A stretch of 64,000 nt of DNA from Chloroflexota bacterium (GCA_016234445.1 JACRBT010000004.1:124001-188000), one strand, 5' to 3'; positions 24,593 through 33,794 are shown, numbered from the stretch's first letter. The notes: a model not told the origin generated them from the sequence alone. A program made the numbers and translations.

Positions 24593-27151
24593 ATGACTAC
24601 CGAAGCCACCCCGGTGCGCGACATCCTGACGCAGGACGACGCCGAGGCTCGCGCTCGCCGCATTTCGAACCCGGCCTACGTGATCGCCGTGGACCTGCAG
24701 CGAGGGGCTGACACCTACCGCGGCGACGTCACCATCACGTTCGACGTTTCCGGCGAAGGCGACACGTTCCTCGACTTCCGGGGAAAGCGGATCGACCTGT
24801 TCGAAGTCAACGGCGCCGCCCTGGCTCCCGCGTGGGACGGATACCGGCTGACGCTGCCGGGCGCGTCGTTGACGCCGAAGACAACCGTCCGGATGCGTTA
24901 CGAAAACGACTACGACCACGAGGGCGACGGGTTCCACCAGTTCAAGGACCCCGAGGACGGCGAAGAATACCTCTACAGCAATTTCGAGCCCTACGAAGCG
25001 CACCGGCTCTTTCCCTGCTTCGACCAGCCAGACATCAAAGGCACCTACCGGCTGACCGTGACAGCTCCATCGGAGTGGCAGGTGGTGACGAACAGCCGCG
25101 AGGTGAGCGCAGCGCCGGCGGATGCGGGGCGGACTCGGCGTGACTTCGAAGAGACCAGGCGTTTCAGCACCTACCTCGTCGCCTTGATCGTCGGGCCCTA
25201 CCACGTCGCCCGGGAAGACCACCACGGTGTGCCGATCGGGCTCTATTGCCGGAAGTCGCTGGTGAAGCACCTCGACACGGAGGAACTCTTCACGATCACG
25301 CGCCAGGGCCTGGACTGGTTCGGGGAGTTCTTCGGCGTGGCCTATCCCTTCGGGAAGTACGACCAGATCTTCGTACCGGAGTTCAACTCCGGGGCGATGG
25401 AGAACGTCGGCGCCGTGACCCACAACGAGTACATGGTCTTCCGCGAGCCGCCCACCGAGAACCAGCGGCAGACGCGGGCCGAGACCATCCTCCATGAGAT
25501 GGCGCACATGTGGTTTGGCGACCTCGTGACGATGCGCTGGTTCAACGACCTCTGGCTGAACGAAAGCTTCGCCACCTATATGTCCTACCTCTGCATGGAC
25601 TCGGCGACGCGGTTCAAGAACAGCTGGCAAAACTTCAACAGCGCCTGGAAGAACTGGGCCTACCGCGCCGACCAGCTGGTGACCACCCACCCGATCGCGG
25701 GACGCGTGGACGACACGGACCAGACGTTCCTCAACTTCGACGGCATCACCTACGGCAAGGGCGCGGCCGTGCTCAAGCAGCTCGTGGCAACGATCGGGAT
25801 GCACGGCTTCCGCGAAGGCATGCGCGAATACTTCCGCAGGCACGCCTACGGCAACGCGACGCTGGCCGACTTCCTCGCCGCCTTGGAAACGGGAAGCGGC
25901 CGCGACCTGAAGGCATGGGCGAGGCTCTGGCTCGAAACGCCGTCGCTCAACACGATTTCCGCGCGCTGGGAGGCGGACGGCGACCGGATCACCAGCCTCA
26001 CGGTGACGCAGTCGGCCCCCGCCGACTACCCGACGATCCGGCCGCACACCTTCGAAGTCGGTCTGATACGTGAAGCTGACCGGGGCATCCACGTGGACGT
26101 CCTCCCGGTTGCCCTTTCAGGGGAGTCGCGGGAGCTGGACGCCGCGCGGGGCATGGAACGGCCGCTCATGGTCTTCCCAAACTACAACGACCACGCCTAT
26201 GCCAGGGTGGCCCTGGACGAAGAGTCGGCTGCCTGGGCGAAGGGCAACATCGAGCGGATCGACGACCTGCTCTTGCGCCAGCTGGTCTGGTCGACGCTTT
26301 GGAACATGGTCCGGGACCAGCAGTTCAGCTCAATCGACTACCTCCAGATGGTGCGCGAGAAGCTCCCCGTCGAGCCGGCCTTCGAACTGCTCGACCCGAC
26401 GCTCAACCAGGCGCTCCTGGCGCTGAGCCGGTTCGTGCCGGAGGAGCGGCGGACAGACGAAGCCCACAGGCTCTTCGAGGGCATCCGGGCTGCGCTGGCG
26501 GCCACCAGCCAGCCGGACGCGCTCATCATCTGGGCACGAGCGTTGATTGGCTGCGCCCACGAGGCGGATGACCTCGCCCTCCTCGGGCAGCTCGCGGATG
26601 GGACCGAAGCAGTGCCCGGGCTGACCATCGACCAGGACATGCGCTGGAGCATCGCCACCCGCTTCGTCGCCTTCGGCATGCCGGGAGCGGCCGCACGAGT
26701 GGAGGAAGAGGCGCGCCGTGACCCGACCGACCGGGGTGCGCGCGCGAAGCTGACGGCCGAGACGTCGACGCCGACGGCCGGGGCGAAGCAGGCCGCCTGG
26801 GAGCGGATCCACGGCGAAGGCTACGGGTCGCTCTATCTCACGGGGTCGGCGATGCGGGGGTTCAACTGGCCCGTCCAGCGGGCGCTGCTTTCCCCCTACG
26901 CAGAACGATTCTTCGAAACCGTGGAAGGGATCTTCCGGACGAAGGACAAAGAGTTCACGGTCGACTACTTCGGGGCGCTCTTCCCGGCCTACCGGGTGGA
27001 AGAGGCCATCCTCGACCGTTCCCGGAAGCTGCTGGCGCGGGTGGAGGATCTGCCCACGCTGGTCCGGAAGCTGCGCGAGGCCAACGACGAACTCGAACGG
27101 GCAATCAAGTGCCGCGCTTACGCGGCAGCGAAGCATGGGGGTGACAGGTGA
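24593..27151 (+). CDS. pepN: M1-family zinc aminopeptidase (aminopeptidase N)
   Basis: It removes N-terminal residues from peptides. The 852-residue protein has the exopeptidase motif GAMEN (about 266-270), the zinc site HEMAH (301-305) with Glu324 in LWLNE 18 residues on, and the M1 C-terminal helical domain. The N-terminal beta domain begins with ISNPAYVIAVDLQRGADTYRGDVTITF. This resembles the PepN form of actinobacteria and Chloroflexota, cytoplasmic with no signal peptide. Its stop overlaps the next gene's GTG start (GTGA). Confidence 0.95.
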   Translation: MTTEATPVRDILTQDDAEARARRISNPAYVIAVDLQRGADTYRGDVTITFDVSGEGDTFLDFRGKRIDLFEVNGAALAPAWDGYRLTLPGASLTPKTTVRMRYENDYDHEGDGFHQFKDPEDGEEYLYSNFEPYEAHRLFPCFDQPDIKGTYRLTVTAPSEWQVVTNSREVSAAPADAGRTRRDFEETRRFSTYLVALIVGPYHVAREDHHGVPIGLYCRKSLVKHLDTEELFTITRQGLDWFGEFFGVAYPFGKYDQIFVPEFNSGAMENVGAVTHNEYMVFREPPTENQRQTRAETILHEMAHMWFGDLVTMRWFNDLWLNESFATYMSYLCMDSATRFKNSWQNFNSAWKNWAYRADQLVTTHPIAGRVDDTDQTFLNFDGITYGKGAAVLKQLVATIGMHGFREGMREYFRRHAYGNATLADFLAALETGSGRDLKAWARLWLETPSLNTISARWEADGDRITSLTVTQSAPADYPTIRPHTFEVGLIREADRGIHVDVLPVALSGESRELDAARGMERPLMVFPNYNDHAYARVALDEESAAWAKGNIERIDDLLLRQLVWSTLWNMVRDQQFSSIDYLQMVREKLPVEPAFELLDPTLNQALLALSRFVPEERRTDEAHRLFEGIRAALAATSQPDALIIWARALIGCAHEADDLALLGQLADGTEAVPGLTIDQDMRWSIATRFVAFGMPGAAARVEEEARRDPTDRGARAKLTAETSTPTAGAKQAAWERIHGEGYGSLYLTGSAMRGFNWPVQRALLSPYAERFFETVEGIFRTKDKEFTVDYFGALFPAYRVEEAILDRSRKLLARVEDLPTLVRKLREANDELERAIKCRAYAAAKHGGDR

Positions 27152-28083
27152 AGTTCGGACTGCACATCGGCCAGCAGAACCTCAGCGTGGAAGAGATGCG
27201 CCGCCTCTGGCGCTGGGCGGACACCGCCGGATTCGACTGGGTGGACGTGTGGGACCACTTCTACGAAGCCCCGCCCGTGGACGGCAACGGCAGCTGCTTC
27301 GAGGCCACCACCTGCATGGCGGCGATGGCCTGCGAGACCCAGAACGTGCGCATCGGCGTCCTCGTGCTGGGGATGAATTACCGCCATCCGGCGGTCCTGG
27401 CGAACGCGCTCTGCACCATCGACCAGTTGAGCGGCGGGCGGCTGGAAATCGGGCTTGGGGCCGGCTGGCACGAGCCCGAGTACCGCGCCTACGGGATCCC
27501 GTTCCGGCCGATAAAGGAGCGAATGGACATCCTTGAAGAGGGCGTCCAGGTGGTGCGCCTGCTGACGACCCGGGACCGTTCGGATTTCGCAGGCCAGTAC
27601 TTCACGTTGACGAATGCCGCCTGCAATCCGAAGCCAGTGCAGGCGCGGCCCCGGATCTGGATTGGCGGGAACGGCGAGAAGCGGACCCTCCGTATCGCGG
27701 CGCGGCACGCCGACGGCTGGAACACGCCCTACACGTCGCCGGCGGAGTTCGCGCGGCTCTCCGGCATCCTCGACCAATGGTGCGAACGCGAAGGCCGCGA
27801 CCCGAAAACGATCGAGCGAAACGTGAACCTGAGCTTCCACATGGCCGCCACGCCCGGGGACATGGACGCGGCCGACCAGCAGTTCCGGGAGACGTGGGGC
27901 CCGGCGGCAGAGGCGATGCGCAGCCGTGGGGCGGTCATCGGTCTGCCGGCGCAGGCCATCGACCTCGTGGGGCGCTATGCGGAAGCCGGCGCCGCCCGGG
28001 TGAACATCGCCATCCGGCCGCCCGCGGACTGGGACGCCCTCCGGGCCTGGGCGGAAGAGGTGATCCCGGCGTTCAACAGTTAG
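27148..28083 (+). CDS. LLM-class F420-dependent oxidoreductase (second copy)
   Basis: The 311-residue luciferase-like enzyme starts with MKFGLHIGQQ and carries WVDVWDHFYE, RIGVLVLGMNYRHPAVLANALCTIDQLSGGRLEIGLGAGWHEPEY and PRIWIGGNGEKRTLRIAARHADGWN, which are typical F420-dependent LLM landmarks. It is more canonical than the 14988 enzyme and only distantly similar to it. GTG 27148 with a GGGGGTG purine stretch upstream overlaps the pepN stop. The substrate is unknown. Confidence 0.9.
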   Translation: MKFGLHIGQQNLSVEEMRRLWRWADTAGFDWVDVWDHFYEAPPVDGNGSCFEATTCMAAMACETQNVRIGVLVLGMNYRHPAVLANALCTIDQLSGGRLEIGLGAGWHEPEYRAYGIPFRPIKERMDILEEGVQVVRLLTTRDRSDFAGQYFTLTNAACNPKPVQARPRIWIGGNGEKRTLRIAARHADGWNTPYTSPAEFARLSGILDQWCEREGRDPKTIERNVNLSFHMAATPGDMDAADQQFRETWGPAAEAMRSRGAVIGLPAQAIDLVGRYAEAGAARVNIAIRPPADWDALRAWAEEVIPAFNS

Positions 28084-28093
28084 CTCCGCACGC

Positions 28094-28918
28094 ATGGATT
28101 CGCCAAACGCGAGGCTGTACAGTCCGTCCATGCGGATTTTGCGGGTCGGCACGAGCGAAGACACGGAGATGGACGTCCCCGCGGGAGAGCGGGGATACCA
28201 GATCGCGGAGCGGATGTTGGCGGAGGCCGCCGGGGAGCCCGTTGAGACCATCCTCAAGCGCGGCTGGCCGAGCGCCGAATTCCCCAACATCTTCGACCGC
28301 TGGCTCGACGAGTACGAACCGGACGTCGTCTTCTTCAAGGTCAACTGGTTCTGGTACGGATACGAATCCCTCCCGCTACGGTTCGAACGGGCGTTGGGCC
28401 GGGTCGGGAAGAAGCTGGGGGAAACCGGCGTCAAGGTTGGCAAGAACCCCCGGCTGGCGAATTCCCGGGTGTTCCAGACAGGCCGCCGGCTGCTTACCCG
28501 GGCGGTCGGCGGTGGCGCAACCTACTTCACGCCCGAGGAAGTGGTGGACGTCGTCGAGACGTGCATGCGCCGGGCGCTGGCGCACCGCGAAGACATCGTG
28601 ATGGTGGTGCGAGGGCCGGCTGGAGGCTGGGGCCACATTCCTTTGCGAGGGAAGCGCCAGCAGGCCCGGGGACGCGCGCGCGCCGCGTACATCAGGGAGA
28701 ACCTGAAGGCGGCCTGCGACCGCATGCACGTGTACTCCATGAATCGCGACCGGATTATCCCGAAAGAAGAACTCCAGGAGCGCCTGAGCCCGGCGTGGTT
28801 CCGGCAAACCGCCAACGGCCACCAGTACATGGGCAGGGAAGAGGGCGCCGCCCTCGTGGAAGCGTGGACGCTCGCGAACAAAGCATCTGCCGGGGCGCGG
28901 GAGCCGGCCCGGACCTGA
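28094..28918 (+). CDS. Unrecognised protein, possibly SGNH-hydrolase-like
   Basis: The 274-residue product was not assigned to a family with confidence. It starts with LRVGTSEDTEMDVPAGERGYQIAERML, has a hydrophobic strand EPDVVFFKVNWFWYGYESLPLRF and ends with a QTANGHQYMGREEGAALVEAW segment. The overall order (strand plus small loop, PDVVFFKVN block, late Asn-Gly-His) recalls SGNH/GDSL esterases, but a clear GDS nucleophile is not visible. ATG 28094 or 28130 could be the start; neither has a good SD. It follows the LLM gene by 10 nt. Confidence 0.55.
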   Translation: MDSPNARLYSPSMRILRVGTSEDTEMDVPAGERGYQIAERMLAEAAGEPVETILKRGWPSAEFPNIFDRWLDEYEPDVVFFKVNWFWYGYESLPLRFERALGRVGKKLGETGVKVGKNPRLANSRVFQTGRRLLTRAVGGGATYFTPEEVVDVVETCMRRALAHREDIVMVVRGPAGGWGHIPLRGKRQQARGRARAAYIRENLKAACDRMHVYSMNRDRIIPKEELQERLSPAWFRQTANGHQYMGREEGAALVEAWTLANKASAGAREPART

Positions 28919-28940
28919 AGGGGCATGGTAGAGTTGTCAC

Positions 28941-29288
28941 ATGAACGCAAACCGCCCGGCTCCGCGGCCGGTGGACGCTGACCGCTTGCTCTGGATCCGC
29001 GAACGCATGCGCCGGGTGCCGGGAATCCACTTCATCGAGGGGACGCAGGGTCCCGATGCCGTCATCGCCGGCACGGGCATCACGGTCTGGGAAGTCGTGG
29101 AGATGGACCGGAGCGTTGGCCATCGGCGTGCGGAGCTCGTCCAGGCTCTCGACTGGCTGACGGAAGAGCAGCTCGACGCCGCCTTCCGGTATTACGCGGC
29201 ATACCCGGAAGAAGTCGACCAGGCGATTGCGGACAACGAACGCGCTTGCCTCGAACTTCTCGCAGAGACTTCCCGCCACCCCGCCTGA
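28941..29288 (+). CDS. DUF433-type antitoxin-like protein
   Basis: The 115-residue protein has the DUF433 core GIHFIEGTQGPDAVIAGTGITVWEVVEM followed by LTEEQLDAAFRYYAAYPEEVDQAI. These small helix-turn-helix-like proteins usually pair with a PIN-like partner, as here. An N-terminal extension of about 25 residues precedes the core. The gene directly abuts the next one, so the two form a bicistronic unit. Antitoxin or autorepressor function is inferred from family and context. Confidence 0.8.
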   Translation: MNANRPAPRPVDADRLLWIRERMRRVPGIHFIEGTQGPDAVIAGTGITVWEVVEMDRSVGHRRAELVQALDWLTEEQLDAAFRYYAAYPEEVDQAIADNERACLELLAETSRHPA

Positions 29289-29642
29289 GTGAAGTACTAC
29301 CTCGACGAGCTCGCCTCAACGGAGATCGCGCGGGCAGGGCGGCTGGCCGGACTCGACATCGTGTCATCGCATGAGGCCGGCCGGGACGGCACCAGCGATG
29401 AGGTACAACTGCTCTTTGCAGCCGCCGAGGGCCGGTGCTTCGTCACCCAGAACTATCGCGACCTGCGGCGGCTGACAGTGGCCTTCCACGAGAGGAACCT
29501 CCCACACTTCGGCGTCCTCTTCTTGCCACGCGGCGCTGTCACCCGTCACCTGGTGGGATTGATCGTGGAAGCGCTGAAACTCCACGACCAACAACACCCG
29601 GCGGGAGTCGCGGCGTACTCCGAGTCGTTTCTCAAGCTCTAG
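29289..29642 (+). CDS. DUF5615 PIN-like toxin-type protein
   Basis: The 117-residue protein has the DUF5615/Mut7-C-like layout: an N-terminal MKYYLDELASTEIARAGRLAGLDIV with a conserved acidic residue, then GTSDEVQLLFAAAEGRCFVTQNYRDL and HFGVLFLPRG. These match PIN-like RNase toxins, with acidic residues D6, E7, D37 and D56-equivalents as likely metal ligands. GTG 29289 begins immediately after the partner's TGA. Predicted role is an RNase-type toxin; activity is untested. Confidence 0.75.
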   Translation: MKYYLDELASTEIARAGRLAGLDIVSSHEAGRDGTSDEVQLLFAAAEGRCFVTQNYRDLRRLTVAFHERNLPHFGVLFLPRGAVTRHLVGLIVEALKLHDQQHPAGVAAYSESFLKL

Positions 29643-29670
29643 CCGGGGTAATCAGGGTACGGCAGGCGGC

Positions 29671-29991
29671 TCACTCCGCGCCGACGTGGATGTGCAGGTG
29701 CTTCGACTCCTGGTAGGCGCCAACGTTCGTGACGATGTGGGCGCCCCCACGCTCGGCCGTCACGAGGGCCGCGACCAGCCGGGCGACCGCGAGCACCTCC
29801 GCGACGATCGTTGCGTCCTGCTCGGCGAATTCGATGAATGATGGGATGTGCCGCCTCGGCACGACAACGACGTGCGCACCCGCCCAGTGCGGCCGCGTGT
29901 GCTTGAACGCCAGCACATCGGCCGTTTCATGCACGACCTCCACCGGCGTCCGGCCACTGAACACCTCGTCGCAGTAGAAGTCGCCCACCAT
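29671..29991 (-). CDS. HIT-family nucleotide hydrolase/transferase
   Basis: The 106-residue protein carries the histidine triad near its C-terminus (KHLHIHVGAE) and an N-terminal HIT core (DEVFSGRTPVEVVHETADVLAFKHTRPHWAGAHVVVVPRRHI). It probably acts on AMP-linked substrates. ATG 29991 shares its first base with the upstream GNAT stop (TGATG), so the two are co-translated; the longer in-frame extension inside the GNAT gene is rejected. Confidence 0.88.
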   Translation of the reverse strand: MVGDFYCDEVFSGRTPVEVVHETADVLAFKHTRPHWAGAHVVVVPRRHIPSFIEFAEQDATIVAEVLAVARLVAALVTAERGGAHIVTNVGAYQESKHLHIHVGAE

Positions 29992-31016
29992 CAGCGGTTC
30001 GCCCAGGCGACGCGTTCGTCGACGTGGCGCTGCATCGTGTATTCGACCGGTAGGAAGCCGTGGCCCTGCCAGAACGGCGCGCCGCTCGGGTTGCCGCTGG
30101 CGTAATGGAGGCAGCAGGCTTCGTAGCCCTGTTCCCGGCACCAGCGCATTGAAGCGTCGAGCAAGGCCGTGCCCACGCCGCCGCCGCGGACGCCGGTGTC
30201 GACCACCCCTTCGAAGAGGTAGATGGTCTTCCCGTCTTCCTCGGCGACCGGCGGCGTGAACCCCGGGTTGAGGAAGGTCTGCATCCCGAGAGCGCGGCCG
30301 TCGGGCGCATAGGCGACGAAGTGCGGATTGCCGGGGTCAGCCAGGGCGGAAACGAACGACTCTCGCGCCGCGGCGTCGGCGGTGCGGACGATCGGCCAGA
30401 ACACGGGCGCCCCGGCGTGGTGGGCGTTGAGCACGTCGCCCAGCCGGAGGATGACGTCGAGATCCTCGGGGCCGGCCAGGTGGATGTCGAGGTTGGCCGC
30501 GGCCGCCGGCGCCTCGACAGGGCCGGTTGGGCGCACGGCGGCGGTGATCTTGCGGCCGAAGCCAAGCGCGACCCACGCCTCCTGGAGTTCGGCGTCGCCG
30601 GGGACGATGTGGGTGGTGTGGAGGAAGAAGCCGTCGCGCACCCACTCCCCGGCGAGGGCAGCGTACATCGCTCGATAGACGGTCGCCGGGTCCTCCCCGG
30701 TGGCGACGGCGTGCCCGAGGACGGGGATGCTGATCGAGTGCGGTTCGATGAAGCGCGAGGCATCGTGGGCCGGCGATAGAAGCATGCGCTCGCCGAAGAG
30801 GTAGCCCACGACCCTCCCGTCGCGGACAGCGGCGACACCCTCGGCGTGGGGGTTGTCGAAGAGGCGGCCAGTGGCGGCCTCGCACGGCTTCTCGCGGGAG
30901 AAGACGGCGGTCAGCCCGGGCACGCGGGCGAGGTCGCGGGTATGGCGCTCCCGGAGGAGGCTGGCGACGGCGGCACGGTCGGCGACGGTAACGGGGCGGG
31001 CTTCCAGGCTGGGCAT
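29991..31016 (-). CDS. Tandem GNAT N-acetyltransferase
   Basis: The 341-residue protein seems to contain two GNAT-like halves. The C-terminal half has a clear acetyl-CoA motif A (VDTGVRGGGVGTALLDASM) followed by the motif B-like CCLHYASGNPSGAPFWQGHGF. The N-terminal half (ARPVTVADRAAVASLL, then GVAAVRDGRVVGYLFG) has a GNAT-like beginning but no obvious pyrophosphate loop, so only the second domain may be catalytic. GAGAGG precedes ATG 31016. The acceptor substrate is unknown. Confidence 0.8.
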   Translation of the reverse strand: MPSLEARPVTVADRAAVASLLRERHTRDLARVPGLTAVFSREKPCEAATGRLFDNPHAEGVAAVRDGRVVGYLFGERMLLSPAHDASRFIEPHSISIPVLGHAVATGEDPATVYRAMYAALAGEWVRDGFFLHTTHIVPGDAELQEAWVALGFGRKITAAVRPTGPVEAPAAAANLDIHLAGPEDLDVILRLGDVLNAHHAGAPVFWPIVRTADAAARESFVSALADPGNPHFVAYAPDGRALGMQTFLNPGFTPPVAEEDGKTIYLFEGVVDTGVRGGGVGTALLDASMRWCREQGYEACCLHYASGNPSGAPFWQGHGFLPVEYTMQRHVDERVAWANR

Positions 31017-31103
31017 GGCGGATACCTCTCAGGCGGGGGATGGTAGCGCGCCGGGAAGTGATGGGCAGCTTCCTTTACCTTTGTTACAGCCATGTTTCGC
31101 GAG

Positions 31104-31112
31104 TGCTACAAT
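31104..31112 (+). promoter_or_regulatory. Extended -10 promoter ahead of the duplicated small protein
   Basis: TGCTACAAT (TG plus TACAAT at 31107-31112) sits 28 nt before the start of the next gene; TTACAG at 31084-31089 is a weak -35 at 17-nt spacing. The surrounding sequence is unusually AT-rich for this window, fitting a strong promoter. Confidence 0.5.
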
Positions 31113-31139
31113 CAACGAAAACAATCCCAGGAGTCAGCG

Positions 31140-31451
31140 ATGGCAGCACCAACGACGGACGCCGAGGCAAGGGTGAAAACGGCCAGCGGCCACCTCTATG
31201 AGGCGTTCACGCACAAGTTCGGGCCGCTGGATCTCGGCGCCCACCAGCCGATCGTCAAGGCGATCTCGGAGTTCGGCCAGCGCAGCCGCGAAGGCGACGA
31301 CGAGGCCATCCACAAGGCTGGCGAGCACATCTACGAAGCGATGACGCACCACTTCGGCAAGATCGACCTCGGCGCGCACGATCCCCTGATCATGGCGATC
31401 GCCGAATTTGGCAAGGCCTGCCGGGCAGCCGGGGTCCACGCCGCCAAGTAA
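31140..31451 (+). CDS. Unrecognised 103-residue protein made of two near-identical halves
   Basis: No family is recognised. Residues 15-50 and 60-95 are a direct internal duplication with a 45-residue period and 21 of 36 identical positions by my count. Shared elements include HxYEAxTHxFG, DLGAH, AIxEFG and a final Arg. The protein is His- and acidic-residue-rich, with no signal peptide or membrane segment, and is probably soluble and helical. ATG 31140 has AGGAG 6 nt upstream; the longer in-frame start at 31092 would lie upstream of the promoter -10. It is monocistronic and converges with glyS. Histidines at 18/63, 25/70 and 35/80 are repeated and could bind a ligand or metal; that is speculation. 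Confidence 0.8.
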   Translation: MAAPTTDAEARVKTASGHLYEAFTHKFGPLDLGAHQPIVKAISEFGQRSREGDDEAIHKAGEHIYEAMTHHFGKIDLGAHDPLIMAIAEFGKACRAAGVHAAK

Positions 31452-31474
31452 CAGGGCAACTCCCGTGGGGAGGA

Positions 31475-32860
31475 TTAGCAGCCGGGAAGGCGCTCGCCGA
31501 CGGCTTCGAGGAGGCCGCTGATGGGGACGCGCGTTTGCTGCTGGCTGTCACGCTCGCGGATGGTGACCGCGTCGTCGCCCGCCGCGCCGTTTTCGCCGAC
31601 GGTCTGGAAGTCGACCGTGACACAGAGCGGCGTGCCGATTTCGTCCTGGCGCCGGTAGCGGCGGCCGATTGACTGGGTCTCGTCGTACTGGGTCATGAAG
31701 ACCGGCCGCAGGAGGTCGAAGACGCGCCGGGCGGTCGGCCGCAGGGCTTCGTTCTTCGAAAGCGGCAGGACGGCCACCTTGATCGGCGCGATGTTCGGGC
31801 GGAACTTGAGGACGATGCGCTTGTCGCCCTTCTCGTCGGGTTCTTCGTTGTAGGCTTCGAGCAGCGTGACGGCGAGGGTGCGGCTCAGGCCGGCGGCGGG
31901 TTCGACCACCCACGGCACGACGTGCTGGTTCGTCTCTTCGTCGAAGTAGGTGAGCGGGTGACCGCTGAGTTCGCCGTGGGCCTTCAGGTCGAAGTCGGTG
32001 CGGCTGGCGATGCCTTCGAGTTCGCCCCATCCCCAGGGGAAGAGGTACTCGACGTCGGTCGTCCCGGCGCTGTAGTGCGAAAGCTCCTCCTTCGCGTGTT
32101 CGCGGAGGCGCAGGCGCGAGGGGTCGATGCCCACCCTGTCGACGTACCACTGGAAGCGCTCGTTGACCCAGTAGCGGTAGAGGTCCATGTACTCCGAGGG
32201 GTTCTCGCGGTCCTTCGGGGGCATGGCGAAGTATTCCATCTCCATCTGCTCGAATTCGAGTGTGCGGAAGACGAACTTGCCGGGCGTGATCTCGTTGCGG
32301 AAGCTAACGCGCGTCTGGGCGATGCCGAAGGGGAGCTTCCGGCGCATGGAAGCGACCACGTTTTCGAAGTTGATGAAGATGCCCTGGGCGGTTTCCGGCG
32401 GCAGGTAGGCGATGCTCGACTCGTCGGCGACGGGCCCCACCTGCGTCTGGAACATCATGTTGAACTGCCGGGGCTCCGTGAATTCGCAGCGGCCGCGGGG
32501 GCAGCGGTAGCCTTCGGCGTGCTTTTCGACTTCCGGGTAGGCGCCTTCGAGGAGGTGGTCGAGGCGGAAGCGCTGCTGGCAGCTCTTGCAGTCGACCAGG
32601 GGGTCGGTGAAGTTGGCGACGTGGCCGCTGGCGACCCAGACCTTCGGGTTCGTGAGCAGGGCCGCGTCGAGGCCAACGACGTCGTCGCGGTCACGGACCA
32701 TGGAGCGCCACCACGTCTCCCGGATGTTGCGCTTCAGTTCGACGCCAAGTGGGCCGTAGTCGTAGGTGTTGGCGAAGCCGCCGTAGATCTCGGCGGACGG
32801 GAAGATGAAGCCGCGGCGCTTGGCGAGCGAGACGATGGTGTCGAGGTCGGGTGCGGGCAT
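31475..32860 (-). CDS. glyS: Glycyl-tRNA synthetase, dimeric class II type
   Basis: It charges tRNA-Gly. The 461-residue single-chain enzyme is of the alpha2 type, with RRGFIFPSAEIYGG near the N-terminus, TDPLVDCKSCQQRFR with a cysteine pair, class II motif 2 (FVFRTLEFEQMEMEYF), EGIASRTDFDLKAH and motif 3 (EPAAGLSRTL). The anticodon-binding domain (PIKVAVLPLSKNEALRP) follows and ends with RERDSQQQTRVPI. ATG 32860 is chosen; the 18-residue extension at 32914 has no support. No T-box-like leader fits in the short divergent gap. Confidence 0.95.
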   Translation of the reverse strand: MPAPDLDTIVSLAKRRGFIFPSAEIYGGFANTYDYGPLGVELKRNIRETWWRSMVRDRDDVVGLDAALLTNPKVWVASGHVANFTDPLVDCKSCQQRFRLDHLLEGAYPEVEKHAEGYRCPRGRCEFTEPRQFNMMFQTQVGPVADESSIAYLPPETAQGIFINFENVVASMRRKLPFGIAQTRVSFRNEITPGKFVFRTLEFEQMEMEYFAMPPKDRENPSEYMDLYRYWVNERFQWYVDRVGIDPSRLRLREHAKEELSHYSAGTTDVEYLFPWGWGELEGIASRTDFDLKAHGELSGHPLTYFDEETNQHVVPWVVEPAAGLSRTLAVTLLEAYNEEPDEKGDKRIVLKFRPNIAPIKVAVLPLSKNEALRPTARRVFDLLRPVFMTQYDETQSIGRRYRRQDEIGTPLCVTVDFQTVGENGAAGDDAVTIRERDSQQQTRVPISGLLEAVGERLPGC

Positions 32861-33037
32861 GTGGGCGGTCCTTGAGCGTGCTCCGGCGACGCTGGCGGCG
32901 CCCCGGGCGGACATTCACCCTATCGGCTCCGGGGGATAGAGGGAAAGGGCGCTCACGCAGGCAGGCGCCGGCGCTATACTCACGCGCGTTCGGCGCTGCC
33001 CGGCCTCGCCCGGGGAATCCTTGCGCCGGGGGATGCC

Positions 33038-33775
33038 ATGGGCAAGCTGGACGGGCAGGTCGCGCTGATCACCGGCGGGGCGCGAGGCCAGGGCGCCGCG
33101 GAGGCGAAGCTGTTCGCGTCGGAGGGGGCCGCCGTCGTCATCACCGACGTGCTCGACGCCGACGGCGCGGCGACGGCGCGCGCTTGCGGCGGGATCTACC
33201 TCCACCACGACGTCACAAGCGAGACGCGCTGGGACGAGGTGGTGCAGGAAGTCCTCGGGTCGCACGGGAGGATCGACGTGCTCGTCAACAACGCCGGGAT
33301 CTTCAAGGTCGGCTCCTTCGCGACGACGACGCTCGACGACTACATGCGCGTGATCCAGGTGAACCAGGTCGGCGTCTTTCTCGGGGTGCGGGCGGTGGCC
33401 CGGCCGATGATGGAGCGCCGGTCGGGGGCGATCGTGAACATCTCCTCGATCGCCGGGATGGAGAACTCGGCCGGGGCCGTGGCCTATGGGGCGAGCAAGT
33501 GGGCCGTCCGGGGCATGACCAAGAGCGCGGCGAAGGAACTGGGGCGCTACGGCATCCGCGTCAACTCCATCCACCCGGGGATCATCGAGACACCGATGCT
33601 CCACGAGATCCCGGCCTTCGAAAGCGGGGACTCGGAACGCTTCACCCGGAGAATCCCGCTCGGCCGGATCGCCCGGGCCGAAGAGGTGGCGAAGCTGGCG
33701 CTCTTCCTCAGCTGCGACGACAGCAGCTACTGCAGCGGGGCCGAGTTCATCGTCGACGGGGCGATGACCGCCTGA
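33038..33775 (+). CDS. SDR-family NAD(P)-dependent oxidoreductase
   Basis: The 245-residue classical short-chain dehydrogenase has the cofactor motif TGGARGQG, NNAG, the catalytic Ser in NISSIAGM, YGASK with the catalytic Tyr-Lys, and HPGIIETPM. An Asp after the second strand (VVITDVLDADG) favours NAD over NADP. It resembles 3-oxoacyl-ACP reductase/3-alpha-hydroxysteroid-type enzymes; the real substrate is unknown. A TATACT -10-like box lies at 32975-32980. It is divergent from glyS. Confidence 0.92.
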   Translation: MGKLDGQVALITGGARGQGAAEAKLFASEGAAVVITDVLDADGAATARACGGIYLHHDVTSETRWDEVVQEVLGSHGRIDVLVNNAGIFKVGSFATTTLDDYMRVIQVNQVGVFLGVRAVARPMMERRSGAIVNISSIAGMENSAGAVAYGASKWAVRGMTKSAAKELGRYGIRVNSIHPGIIETPMLHEIPAFESGDSERFTRRIPLGRIARAEEVAKLALFLSCDDSSYCSGAEFIVDGAMTA

Positions 33776-33794
33776 GAGCCGCTGAAGGCCACCG

